Source of the DNA: Gillisella taibaishanensis
GTDB lineage: Bacteria; Pseudomonadota; Alphaproteobacteria; Rhizobiales; Rhizobiaceae
NCBI RefSeq assembly: GCF_001938985.1
Contig: NZ_MKIN01000022.1
Span: 310,001 to 374,000, forward strand
Direction of reading: 5' to 3'
DNA length: 64,000 nucleotides
The position numbers and the translations under genes are program-made. Every line of letters starts with the position of its first letter. The stretch's first letter is position 1. This document shows positions 56,238-64,000 of this stretch, piece by piece. The notes below the pieces were generated by a model. That model had not been told where the DNA came from. It saw only the letters and a list, made by a program, of their open reading frames with translations, and searched no databases.

Positions 56238-57001
56238 TTGGCGCTCGTCGCGGCCGCTTCAGTCGGCTTGTCATGGATCGCCTCGCGCACGACGCCATAG
56301 GACGCGCCCCAGGCATCGGTCATGTCGCATCTGATATCCCAGAGCTCCGGAAAGAAGCGATGCCGCGCACCGGCCTGCAACAGATCGACCGGCCGGCCTT
56401 TCAGCGACTTTGAGCCGAGGCCGATCGAGCGATGGATGAGGTAGACATGGTTGGCGCGGAATTTCTGGAACAGCTCGTCGAACTCGATCAACGCTTCAGC
56501 CACGACATAGCTGTCGTCGTGGCTGTATTTCTCGTCGTAGATATCGGCAACCGTTAGGCCGCGCCCGTCGAGATAGGAGGCCTTGAACGCGTCCCAGAGA
56601 TCATAGGGCATGCGCAGCAGCAGCTTGAAGCCCGGCGATTCCTGGCCGCTGCCATTGCCAAGCTGCAGCCGGATCTGCTGGTATTCCTTGGGCGACATGG
56701 TTTCGAGCACGTCGAGCTGCGCCGTCATCAGCCGCATCAGCCGATGCACCCGGCCCATCAGGGTGACGATACGGTTGGTATCTGCCTTTTCGAGATAATC
56801 AATCACGTCGACCAGCGTATAGGCCATGAGCTTCATCCAGAGCTCTTCCACCTGATGGACGATCTGGAACTGTAGCTCGTCGGCATTGGCGAGGTCGGCC
56901 AGCGGCTTTTGACAGGTCAGCAGCTTATCGCAGTTCAGATAGACGCCGTAGTCGAGCATCTGCGGCGTTTCGATCCGGTCGTAATAGGCTTTCTTGTCCA
57001 T
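56234..57001 (-). CDS. kynA: Tryptophan 2,3-dioxygenase
   Basis: 255 residues from ATG 57001 (MDKKAYYDRIETPQMLDYGVYLNCDKLLTCQ). It opens the indole ring of tryptophan with heme and O2 to N-formylkynurenine. Seen: FQIVHQVEELWMKLMAYTLVDV (with the family His), LETMSPKEYQQIRLQLGNGSGQES, and GLGSKSLKGRPVDLLQAGARHRFFPELWDIR. It precedes the KynU-like gene in one operon. No kynB (formamidase) is in the window. Confidence 0.95.
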   Translation of the reverse strand: MDKKAYYDRIETPQMLDYGVYLNCDKLLTCQKPLADLANADELQFQIVHQVEELWMKLMAYTLVDVIDYLEKADTNRIVTLMGRVHRLMRLMTAQLDVLETMSPKEYQQIRLQLGNGSGQESPGFKLLLRMPYDLWDAFKASYLDGRGLTVADIYDEKYSHDDSYVVAEALIEFDELFQKFRANHVYLIHRSIGLGSKSLKGRPVDLLQAGARHRFFPELWDIRCDMTDAWGASYGVVREAIHDKPTEAAATSAK

Positions 57002-57142
57002 GATCCACTCCGGGTCAGCTGCGCTTTCATTGTGCTTCGAGGATAGCGATGTTTGGGGCGAACATTGTTTTGAGTTGATGGGCAAACTGAGAAATTTGCA
57101 GTATTTTGTTCTGCAAGATTTTTAAATGGCGGGACGTTCGTA

Positions 57143-57607
57143 ATGGATCAGCTCGATCGAAAGATCATTCGCGCATTGGAGCGTGATGCGCGCATCTCCT
57201 ATGCGGCGCTTTCGGAAGAAGTGTCGCTCAGCAAGTCACCTTGCTGGGCAAGGGTAAAGGCAATGGAGGAACAAGGCGTAATCCGCGGCTACCGCACCGA
57301 ACTGGACCCTGCCCGCCTTGGCTTCGGGCTGGAAGCCTTCGTGCAGGTCTCGATCGATTTCGAACAATCCGAAGCCTTCGAGGCCGCCGTTCGAAACCAT
57401 CCACTGATCCGCCGCTGTCATGCAACCACAGGCGAAGCCGATTATCTGCTGCATATCCTCGCCAGGGACATGAGCGGGATGGATAAGCTATTGCGGGAGG
57501 AAATTTGCCGGCTGCCGGGCGTGAAGCGCTCGATCACCGCCATGGTCACCCGCGAAATCAAGGCGGAGACAGCGCTTGCCGTTGCCGCGCAAGCCATCGG
57601 CTCCTGA
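57143..57607 (+). CDS. Lrp/AsnC family regulator, probable regulator of kynAU
   Basis: 154 residues. HTH LDRKIIRALERDARISYAALSEEVSLSKSPCWARVKAMEEQGVI, then the RAM domain with RRCHATTGEADYLLHIL. It is divergent from kynA with 141 bases between. In Cupriavidus and others an Lrp-type regulator (KynR) adjacent to the kyn operon activates it with kynurenine; applying that here is inference. azlCD follow on the same strand after 178 bases. Confidence 0.9.
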   Translation: MDQLDRKIIRALERDARISYAALSEEVSLSKSPCWARVKAMEEQGVIRGYRTELDPARLGFGLEAFVQVSIDFEQSEAFEAAVRNHPLIRRCHATTGEADYLLHILARDMSGMDKLLREEICRLPGVKRSITAMVTREIKAETALAVAAQAIGS

Positions 57608-57785
57608 TCCTTTTCTACAAGAAAGTTCGTCCAGGATAGGGCATCAATCCGCTGACGCATCAATGAAAATCGACGCAGAATCAGTTCTATTGATTTGCCC
57701 GGTTCTCAATGATGCTCTAATTCAGCCTGCGGCTCGCCATGTCGGGACGATGCCGTTCATGGCCGTGCAATCCTAGGAAAGAACG

Positions 57786-58517
57786 ATGTCGGACTTTATC
57801 GATGGCGCGCGGCAAAGCACCGCCATCACGCTCTCCACCCTGCCCTTTGCCGCACTGTTCGGCGCTGTCGCTGCCGCCCATGGCCAAACGATCGCCGAGG
57901 CGGTGCTGATGAGTGCGACGATCTTTGCCGGCGCAAGCCAACTCGTCGGTATCGAGCTTTTTGGCCATGACGTACCGGCTTGGCTGATCGTGCTGTCGGT
58001 CTTTGCCGTCAATTTTCGCCACATCCTCTATTCGGCAGCCATCGGCCCCTATTTTCGCCGGCTGAATGGCCCGCAAAAAGCTTTCGCCTTCTTCTTCATG
58101 ACCGATCCGCAATTTGCCGAAACCGTCAAGCATGATGAAAACGGTAAGGCCGTCACCTTCGGCTGGTACATGGGCTTTGCGCTGGCCATCTACATTCCCT
58201 GGGTCGGCTTTACCGCCATCGGCGCGATGTTTTCCAGCCTGATCGGCGACCCGAAATCGGTCGGCCTAGACGTGCTTTTGCCGGTCTATTTCATGGCCAG
58301 CGTGCTGAGCTTTCGCAAGCGTCCCAATTTTCTCGTCGTCGTTGGCGTCAGCGCCGTGGCATCCGTGATCGCCATGCAGACCGTTGGCTCCCCCTGGCAT
58401 GTGAGCCTCGGCGCGCTCGCCGGCATCATTACCGCCGCCCTGCTACCGCCACCAAAAACGCCGGACGAGGAGAATGCCTCGACCACTCCTGAACCTGTAG
58501 CGGAGGCCGCTCGGTGA
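57786..58517 (+). CDS. azlC: AzlC family branched-chain amino acid exporter subunit
   Basis: 243 residues. The N-terminus MSDFIDGARQSTAITLSTLPFAALFGAVAAA and ATIFAGASQLVGIELFG match AzlC. About eight membrane segments; a disordered acidic tail ends in EENASTTPEP. With AzlD it exports branched-chain or other hydrophobic amino acids. Its stop overlaps the azlD start. Confidence 0.92.
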   Translation: MSDFIDGARQSTAITLSTLPFAALFGAVAAAHGQTIAEAVLMSATIFAGASQLVGIELFGHDVPAWLIVLSVFAVNFRHILYSAAIGPYFRRLNGPQKAFAFFFMTDPQFAETVKHDENGKAVTFGWYMGFALAIYIPWVGFTAIGAMFSSLIGDPKSVGLDVLLPVYFMASVLSFRKRPNFLVVVGVSAVASVIAMQTVGSPWHVSLGALAGIITAALLPPPKTPDEENASTTPEPVAEAAR

Positions 58518-58819
58518 TGAACATCGACCCCACGATGATGGCGATCATTCTCGCCGCTGCCGTCGCCACCTATCTCACCCGCGCCGGCGGCTATCTCGTC
58601 ATCAGCCGCTTCAAGGCCCTGCCGCCGCGTGTCGATGCGGCGCTGAACGCCGTTCCGGCCGCCGTGCTGACCACCCTCGTCGCCCCGGCTTTCTATGCTG
58701 GAGGTCCGGAAGTGAAAATTGCCATGGTTATCGGCCTTCTCGCCGGCCTGCGTTTTTCGCTGATCCCGATGCTGCTCTGCGGCTGGGGCGCCGCCATAGT
58801 GCTGCGGCATATGATCTGA
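58514..58819 (+). CDS. azlD: AzlD family protein
   Basis: 101 residues; starts GTG 58514 or ATG 58517, overlapping azlC by four or one base. PTMMAIILAAAVATYLTRAGGYLVISRF and FYAGGPEVKIAMVIGLLAGLRFSLIPMLLCGWGAAIVL are the usual four-helix AzlD pattern. It partners AzlC. Confidence 0.92.
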   Translation: MMNIDPTMMAIILAAAVATYLTRAGGYLVISRFKALPPRVDAALNAVPAAVLTTLVAPAFYAGGPEVKIAMVIGLLAGLRFSLIPMLLCGWGAAIVLRHMI

Positions 58820-59135
58820 GGTTACAACCTCCCGTCGCACAGCCATTGACGCGACACAGCGACAGCAAAACGCATCCTTGCCGTTGCTGTAGCTGCCATG
58901 TCCACCGCCAAAGCGACCCATAAAATCACGATAACTTATTCAGCTATATTTAATATAAAAAACCTATGGTAGAATACTATCGACGCAGCCGCTTGCCTTG
59001 CTGATTCTCGCCTACCTGGCACATTCCCGGACATTCGATAGGGAGAAGCCGGGTTTGGTGCCGATGTCTCCCGGCGGCAAGGCTCGCGGTAGCATGGGGC
59101 AAAGAGCAGATCGCATCGATAAGGGGGTTTTCGTC
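58820..59135. other. Intergenic stretch, promoter region
   Basis: 316 bases with an AT-rich centre (58925-58980, for example TATTTAATATAAAAAACC). No gene was seen; the promoter of the small gene at 59136 probably lies here. Confidence 0.4.
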
Positions 59136-59336
59136 ATGGTTCAAAATCGTCAACGGCTGGAACTTATCGCTGGAGGCAAGGACGCCGCTCCTTCCATCAA
59201 TCCGATCCATCAGATTGCCGAGGATCTGCAAAAGCTGATCAAAGCCTCGGAAGCCGCCCGTTGCGAAATGCTGAGCTACTTGCTCGATGTCGCCCTGGAC
59301 GAGGCGCTACGCGAAAGCCAGGAAAGAGAGCGGTAA
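59136..59336 (+). CDS. Small protein, unknown function
   Basis: 66 residues from ATG 59136 with AAGGGGG about ten bases upstream. The sequence (QNRQRLELIAGGKDAA, then HQIAEDLQKLIKASEAARCEMLSYLLDVALDEALRESQE) is a charged, coiled-coil-like helix. No domain is recognised. It lies before the aminopeptidase gene, which runs the other way. Confidence 0.6.
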   Translation: MVQNRQRLELIAGGKDAAPSINPIHQIAEDLQKLIKASEAARCEMLSYLLDVALDEALRESQERER

Positions 59337-59363
59337 TCCGCTCTCCTCCCGTCCTTATCAATT

Positions 59364-61199
59364 TTAACGCGTCAGCGGTTCTGTTGCCCGGACGAGCCAG
59401 TTTCGGGCATCATCATTGTCCAGCAGAGGCAGCAGTTGCTCGCGGGTGCGGGCGTGGTAGGCATCCAGCCAGCGCAGTTCCTCGCGGGTCAGCATGTCCT
59501 CGACGATCAGATAGCGATCAATAGGCACGAAGGTCAGCGTCTCGAAGCTCATCATCTCCATGTCGCCACCCTCGACCGGCTCGAGGTCCCTGACATAGAC
59601 CAGGTTCTCGATGCGGATGCCGAAATGGCCCGGGCGATAATAGCCCGGCTCGTTGGAGAGGATCATGCCCGGCAACAATTCTTGAGTGGAAAGCCGGGAA
59701 ATCCGCTGCGGCCCTTCATGCACTGACAGGAACGAGCCGACGCCATGGCCGGTGCCATGGGCGAAATCCGCACCAGCCTTCCACAGATTGATGCGGGCCA
59801 GCGGATCGAGATCGCAGCCGCGCGTGCCCTTGGGAAACCGCGCCGTGCTGATCGCAATCATGCCCTTCAGCACAAGGGTAAAGAACCGCTTCTGCTCGTC
59901 CGACACCGCGCCGACGGCCAGAGTGCGGGTGATATCGGTGGTACCGTTGACATATTGCGCACCAGAATCGACCAGGAACATTTCCCCGGCCTTGATCGGC
60001 CGGTCGCTATCGGTTGTTACCCGGTAGTGCATGATCGCCGCGTGCTCGCCGGCCCCGGCAATCGTATCGAAGGAAATATCCTTCAACGGATTCTGCATCC
60101 GCTCGCCGACCTTGGCGCGGGCAGCTTCCAGCGCCTGCGTCGCGCCAATCTCGGTGATCGAACCGGCGGGCTGCCGGTCGAGCCAACTCAGAAATTCCAC
60201 AACGGCAACGCCATCCTGCACATGGGCGACAGCAGACCCGTTCAACTCCACCAGGTTCTTCACGGCACGACCAAGTTTGGCCGGATCTGACCCATCGACC
60301 ATCTTGCCACCCTGGCTGACGATCAGCAGCGCAAGCGCCGCCGGCGCCAGTTCCGGGTCCATCATGATGCGGGCACCGGTTCCGGCAAGTTGAGCCAACC
60401 GGCCGGCAAATTCCCTCGGGTCACGGCGGGTGACGAGCGGCTCGAGATAGGCTTCGACTTCAAGGCTGGTCTTGCGCCGGTCGAGAAACAGGTCGGCCTT
60501 GCCATCGGCATGAATGATCGCCCGCGACAGCGGATGCGGCGTGTGCGGCACATCGCTGCCGCGGATGTTGAAGATCCAAGCCACCGAAGACGGATCGGTG
60601 ATCACGACGGCGGCAAGCTCCTTGGCGGCAAGATCGGCGGCAATCGTCGCGATCTTTTCAGCTGCCTCGACGCCCGCAGCCGAGATCGGCTGGATGGAGA
60701 CTGTACCGAGCGGCTCGGCGGGCCGATCCGCCCAGACCGTGTCGAGCGGATTTTCCGGCACGAGCACCAGCGTTCCGCCGATTTCGGCAAGCGCCTTTTC
60801 CAGCCGCGACACCTGCGAGACCGTATGCATCCAGGGATCGATGCCGAGCTTGAACCCCTTCGGCGCATGGGCCGGGATCCACTTTGCCGGTGGCTCACCG
60901 ACGAGATCGCCGGGCGTGAACACATCGAGATCCACCTGCTGGCGCACCTGCGTTACATAGCGACCGTCGACAAACACCACCGCCTGGCTCTGCGTAACCA
61001 GCACTTCACCGGCAGACCCGGTAAAGCCTGTCAGCCAGGACAGCCGCTCGGCCGAAGCCGGCACGTATTCACCCTGGTATTCATCAGCGCGCGGCACGAG
61101 AAAACCGTCGATACCGAGGATCGAGAACTGGCCGCGCAGGGCTTCGACCCGCTCCCGACCCAATTGCGGCGTGGATGTGACTTCAAACGATTGCAACAT
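59364..61199 (-). CDS. Aminopeptidase P (Xaa-Pro aminopeptidase), M24 family
   Basis: 611 residues from ATG 61199 (MLQSFEVTSTPQLGRERVEALRGQF); an upstream in-frame extension is not like the family. It cleaves N-terminal residues before proline. The creatinase-like N-terminal half has SWLTGFTGSAGEVLVTQSQAVVFVDGRYVTQ. The metal-binding C-terminal domain shows MFLVDSGAQYVNGTTDITRTL, FAHGTGHGVGSFLSVHEGP, MILSNEPGYYRPGHFGIRIENL and FETLTFVPID, containing the Asp, His and Glu ligands. It fits the long, eukaryote-like bacterial AMPP subgroup. Confidence 0.95.
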   Translation of the reverse strand: MLQSFEVTSTPQLGRERVEALRGQFSILGIDGFLVPRADEYQGEYVPASAERLSWLTGFTGSAGEVLVTQSQAVVFVDGRYVTQVRQQVDLDVFTPGDLVGEPPAKWIPAHAPKGFKLGIDPWMHTVSQVSRLEKALAEIGGTLVLVPENPLDTVWADRPAEPLGTVSIQPISAAGVEAAEKIATIAADLAAKELAAVVITDPSSVAWIFNIRGSDVPHTPHPLSRAIIHADGKADLFLDRRKTSLEVEAYLEPLVTRRDPREFAGRLAQLAGTGARIMMDPELAPAALALLIVSQGGKMVDGSDPAKLGRAVKNLVELNGSAVAHVQDGVAVVEFLSWLDRQPAGSITEIGATQALEAARAKVGERMQNPLKDISFDTIAGAGEHAAIMHYRVTTDSDRPIKAGEMFLVDSGAQYVNGTTDITRTLAVGAVSDEQKRFFTLVLKGMIAISTARFPKGTRGCDLDPLARINLWKAGADFAHGTGHGVGSFLSVHEGPQRISRLSTQELLPGMILSNEPGYYRPGHFGIRIENLVYVRDLEPVEGGDMEMMSFETLTFVPIDRYLIVEDMLTREELRWLDAYHARTREQLLPLLDNDDARNWLVRATEPLTR

Positions 61200-61465
61200 A
61201 AATTCTGTCCGACACTGCCAAAACTGCTGGTACCCTATAACAGCCGCGCATAAATGCCACCCCTGCCCGGCCGTTGCCCCGCGTTTTCGAACGAGCACTC
61301 TGTCCTGCGGCAAATATGACGGTTTTTTGACCACCATGCGCCAATCTGCCGACAAATCAATGCGTCCAGCGCATGGCTCCCATGTAGGGAAACCGCTGTC
61401 GCAAATCGAATGAACCGATTAGAAGCACCGCAACGCAACATAATTCGAACCCGAAGAGAATTCCG

Positions 61466-61630
61466 ATGACCAGCCCAATTCGCACCTCTGCTCCGACCCG
61501 CGCTATGCCGCTCGGCCGTCAGATTGGCCGTAACGGACTGACGGGTGCCTCTTCGCTTTCGCGTGATATCCTGGCCGGCGAAACCCGGACCGGCACTGTC
61601 CGTAACGGCTCGGTTCGCGCCGCGATCTAA
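61466..61630 (+). CDS. Small basic protein, 54 residues, unknown function
   Basis: ATG 61466 to TAA 61630; AGAGAA about seven bases upstream. The chain is Arg-, Gly- and Thr-rich (SAPTRAMPLGRQIGRNGL, SRDILAGETRTGTVRNGS) with eight Arg and no Lys or Cys. No domain is recognised. It ends 120 bases before a double hairpin terminator. It could be a small expressed protein or a chance frame. Confidence 0.5.
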   Translation: MTSPIRTSAPTRAMPLGRQIGRNGLTGASSLSRDILAGETRTGTVRNGSVRAAI

Positions 61631-61750
61631 TTCAACTAGACAGTCTTGCAGCACATCCAACGCCGGTTCGGCGGACGCTAGCTGCTGGTCTGTCATACTA
61701 GCCCGGTTACGGGACCCGCTTGAGCCTCTCCTCCCAGGGTTCGCGGGTTT

Positions 61751-61801
61751 GATCAGGGAGACCTGATCGAAAAAGGCGGCATGGCGGTGCCGCCTTTTTT
61801 A
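61751..61801. terminator. Bidirectional double-hairpin terminator
   Basis: First GATCAGG-GAGA-CCTGATC (61751-61768), then AAAGGCGGCA/TGCCGCCTTT (61772-61781 with 61788-61797) followed by a T run; A run on the left serves the reverse strand. It lies between the small basic gene and the GNAT gene. Confidence 0.88.
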
Positions 61802-61846
61802 TTGCCTGCATTTCGCAGCATTGCTGCAAAGCAGGCGCCACATCCA

Positions 61847-62347
61847 TTATTTCTGCTCGAAAGCATCCGCAAAATGCAGTTCGCCCACAGGCGGCGCCCC
61901 TGTAAACACGATTCTCTGAACCAAGCGTGTGGCAAGGCTCCCGTAGGTCAAGCGACCGTCGCTTTCAAAGCCGTAGCGGCTGTAAATCGTAGGATTGCCG
62001 ATCAAGACCACGCCTTTTGCGCCCGCCTGTCGCAGGGCATCGAGCCCGGTCTGCACCAGCGCTCGGCCGATGCCCACCCTTTGCCTGATCGGCTCGACGG
62101 AAATTGGCCCGAGGCCGAACCAGCCCTCTTCCATCGTCTCGCCTATCGTGACTGACGAAAAGGCGACATGGCCGACAACAGTGCCTTCCTCTTCTGCGAC
62201 AAGCGACAAGGCAAGCCTCCCGGTCTGGCGCAAAGCCTTGATAATCGTCGCTTCCGTGCCGCTACTGAAGGCCATCGGCGCGAAAGCCCGTTCGGTTAGC
62301 GTATCGATCGCCGCCACATCGGATGGCTGCTCCTTGCGGATCATCAT
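61847..62347 (-). CDS. GNAT acetyltransferase (YhbS-like)
   Basis: 166 residues from ATG 62347 (or 62344). MMIRKEQPSDVAAIDTLTERAF, then GHVAFSSVTIGE, LGPISVEPIRQRVGIGRALVQTGLDALRQAGAKGVVLIGNPTIYSRYGFE is the YhbS-like N-acetyltransferase pattern, with the acetyl-CoA loop RQRVGIGRAL. The substrate is unknown. Confidence 0.9.
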   Translation of the reverse strand: MMIRKEQPSDVAAIDTLTERAFAPMAFSSGTEATIIKALRQTGRLALSLVAEEEGTVVGHVAFSSVTIGETMEEGWFGLGPISVEPIRQRVGIGRALVQTGLDALRQAGAKGVVLIGNPTIYSRYGFESDGRLTYGSLATRLVQRIVFTGAPPVGELHFADAFEQK

Positions 62348-62443
62348 CGTGATATCCTGATTGCGATCACCGACGCCGGGTTCTGACGTTTCGATGCCAT
62401 GCATCCAGGGCACTGCTGCACCGCACGCGTCAAGGCAGGCCTA

Positions 62444-63316
62444 TCACTGCAGATGGATCGTCACCCAGCCATTGCGCCAGAGCGTGCGGACATGCTTGAG
62501 ACCGGCGCCGTTATAGGCGGCGATGACTTTCCAGCGTTGTGAGGCGAGAATGCCTGACAGGATCACCGAGCCACCGGGGGCGAGATGATTGACCAGTTGC
62601 GGCGCCATCTTCATCAACGGCCGGGCGAGAATATTGGCAATGATGAGATCGAAAGGACCGTATTCGGCAAAGGCGGTGGAGTGAAAGCCCGGCGCCGTGC
62701 GCCATTCGATGCCAGCGGGCACACCGTTTCGACGGCCATTGTCACGCGCGACCCGCACCGCAACTGGATCGATATCGGTGGCGAGAACCGGCACGTTGAC
62801 GAGCTTGCGCACGGCAATGGCCAATACGCCGCTGCCGGTGCCAAGATCGAGCGCATTGCGCGGCTGCTTCGCCCGCACGACGCTGTCAATCATCTCAAGG
62901 CAGCCGGCGGTAGTGCCGTGATGGCCGGTACCGAAGGCCTGGCCGGCGTCGATTTCGATGGCAAGATCGTGGGGACGCACCTTGTCGCGGTCGTGGGAGC
63001 CGTGCACCAGGAACCGCCCTGCCCGAACCGGCGTGAGGCCTTCGAGCGACTTGGCGATCCAGTCGATGTCGGGGATGATTTCGCGTTCGATGGCAAGATC
63101 GGGATAGTCCTCGGCGATGGCGCGCGCCACCCGAGCCCGGATCTCGTCTTCCTCATAAAGCATCAGATAGACCGAGGCCTGCCAGATATCGTTCTTCTCG
63201 TCCACCTCAGTGGTCGCGATGGCATAGTCCTCTTCCCCGAATTCAAAACTCAAGAGGTCGAGGATATGATTGGCCTGCACTTCGGTCGTGGTGGTGAAAA
63301 GACGAACTTCGCTCAC
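62444..63316 (-). CDS. prmA: Ribosomal protein L11 methyltransferase
   Basis: 290 residues. It methylates lysines and the N-terminus of L11 with SAM. The N-terminal substrate domain (first 110 residues) is followed by the motif I region ALDLGTGSGVLAIAVRKL, VLATDIDPVAVRVARDN, FDLIIANILARPLMKM (NPPY-like NIL motif) and GGSVILSGILASQR. Same strand as and downstream of the SCO gene, 130 bases apart. Confidence 0.95.
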   Translation of the reverse strand: MSEVRLFTTTTEVQANHILDLLSFEFGEEDYAIATTEVDEKNDIWQASVYLMLYEEDEIRARVARAIAEDYPDLAIEREIIPDIDWIAKSLEGLTPVRAGRFLVHGSHDRDKVRPHDLAIEIDAGQAFGTGHHGTTAGCLEMIDSVVRAKQPRNALDLGTGSGVLAIAVRKLVNVPVLATDIDPVAVRVARDNGRRNGVPAGIEWRTAPGFHSTAFAEYGPFDLIIANILARPLMKMAPQLVNHLAPGGSVILSGILASQRWKVIAAYNGAGLKHVRTLWRNGWVTIHLQ

Positions 63317-63446
63317 GGTCGATCTTCCTGATGGGGCGGCCCGGCGCTGCTAATGGGCGGCCAGGCACGGGCGGTTTTGCCGTTTCCGGTACAATGCCTG
63401 ACCCGCCGTTGCAATGCCAAACCGGCCAATCAGACGGCGGCACTGC

Positions 63447-64000
63447 TTAGCCCTTCATCAGCTTCTGCAGCTTTTGCACCGCCGTATCGGGGCTTTCGCC
63501 ATAGGCGATCGTTCCCTTGAACCGGCCATCGGCATCCAAAAGGAAAACGGACGCCGTATGATCCATCGTGTAATCGCCACCCGGATTCTTCTCGTCAACA
63601 GGCACTTTCTTGGCGTAAACGCGAAAGCCCTTGACCATATCCATGACCTTGTCGGGCTGACCGCCGATGCCGATGATCCGGTCGGAGACATTGGAGACAT
63701 AGGTGTTGAGCATTTCAGGCGTATCACGCTCAGGATCGACGGTGACGAAATAGGCGTTGAGATGGCCTCCGTCAGGATCGACCTTCTTCAACCAGGCATC
63801 GAGTTCGAACAGCGTTGTCGGGCAGACCTCCGGACAATGGGTGAAGCCGAAAAACACCGCGCTCGGCTTGCCGCGCAGCGCCTGCTCGCTGACGGGCTTG
63901 CCGTGCTGATCGACAAGCTGGAATGGCACGCCATAGGCTGCCTCGCCAATAATCTGCTTCGATTGGCCGATTTCCATCGAGAGGTAACCGAGAATACCGG
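63447..64000 (-). CDS. SCO1/SenC family protein, 5' end outside window
   Basis: The reading frame is open to the window edge. The first residues in the window (GILGYLSMEIGQSKQII) look like the end of a membrane anchor, so the true start lies beyond 64000; ATG 63977 is internal. Seen: THCPEVCPTTL, with the copper-binding CxxxC, and the His in MDHTASVFLLD. SCO proteins deliver copper to the CuA site of cytochrome c oxidase or act as thiol reductases. About 184 residues are visible. Confidence 0.92.
   Translation of the reverse strand, partial: GILGYLSMEIGQSKQIIGEAAYGVPFQLVDQHGKPVSEQALRGKPSAVFFGFTHCPEVCPTTLFELDAWLKKVDPDGGHLNAYFVTVDPERDTPEMLNTYVSNVSDRIIGIGGQPDKVMDMVKGFRVYAKKVPVDEKNPGGDYTMDHTASVFLLDADGRFKGTIAYGESPDTAVQKLQKLMKG

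Overview
The window looks like ordinary chromosomal DNA from a member of the Rhizobiaceae (Rhizobium/Agrobacterium/Allorhizobium group). The reasons are: a two-piece, circularly permuted alphaproteobacterial tmRNA with tag ANDNNAQGYAVAA next to an alpha-type SspB adaptor; an ilvB leader peptide and attenuator; RIME-like and other short rhizobial intergenic repeats; GC-rich coding DNA; many Rhizobiales small families (DUF4169, a ribbon-helix-helix protein, a DUF6074-like protein); and sigma-70 sites of the CTTGAC-N17-CTATAT type. There is no transposase, integrase, phage gene or CRISPR array.

Layout. 0-5 kb: end of a SAM methyltransferase, tRNA-Lys(CTT), a PhzF-like isomerase, a Nudix hydrolase and a soluble two-PAS chemotaxis transducer. 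5-15.7 kb: regulators and metabolism, namely a MerR-cobalamin-domain regulator, ilvC, two TetR genes with palindromic candidate operators, Lrp next to an Asp/Glu racemase, an MFS exporter, an HxlR/NmrA divergent pair, pdxJ and a MerR-LuxR hybrid regulator. 15.7-20.8 kb: a Dda/RecD-like helicase, a two-gene cassette built on an unrecognised shared domain (one copy fused to a PI-PLC-like domain), and an aldo/keto reductase. 20.9-26.7 kb: ilvBN with its attenuator, a HerA-like ATPase and two small membrane proteins. 26.9-33.6 kb: miaA and serB in head-to-head overlap, GNAT, DoxX, thyA, ssrA, sspB and small downstream genes. 33.7-43 kb: a 1230-residue AsmA protein, a GlcD-type flavoprotein, and pstSCAB with a weak Pho-box candidate. 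43.3-52.2 kb: UvrD helicase plus hydrolase, an amino-acid ABC transporter whose binding-protein gene is flanked by inverted RIME-like elements, and PQQ glucose dehydrogenase. 52.4-64 kb: pncA, panCB, DUF2164, a kynAU operon with a divergent Lrp regulator, azlCD, aminopeptidase P, GNAT, prmA and a SCO protein cut by the window edge.

How they work together. IlvBN and IlvC carry out the first two common steps of branched-chain amino-acid synthesis, and the ilvB leader couples transcription to charged Ile/Leu/Val tRNA. tmRNA adds the tag that SspB is expected to hand to ClpXP. PstSCAB imports phosphate. KynA and the KynU-like enzyme would degrade tryptophan under the divergent Lrp protein. PanC and PanB make pantothenate.

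The most promising undescribed item is the tandem pair at 16980-19196. The MerR-LuxR hybrid regulator at 14988-15680 is next.
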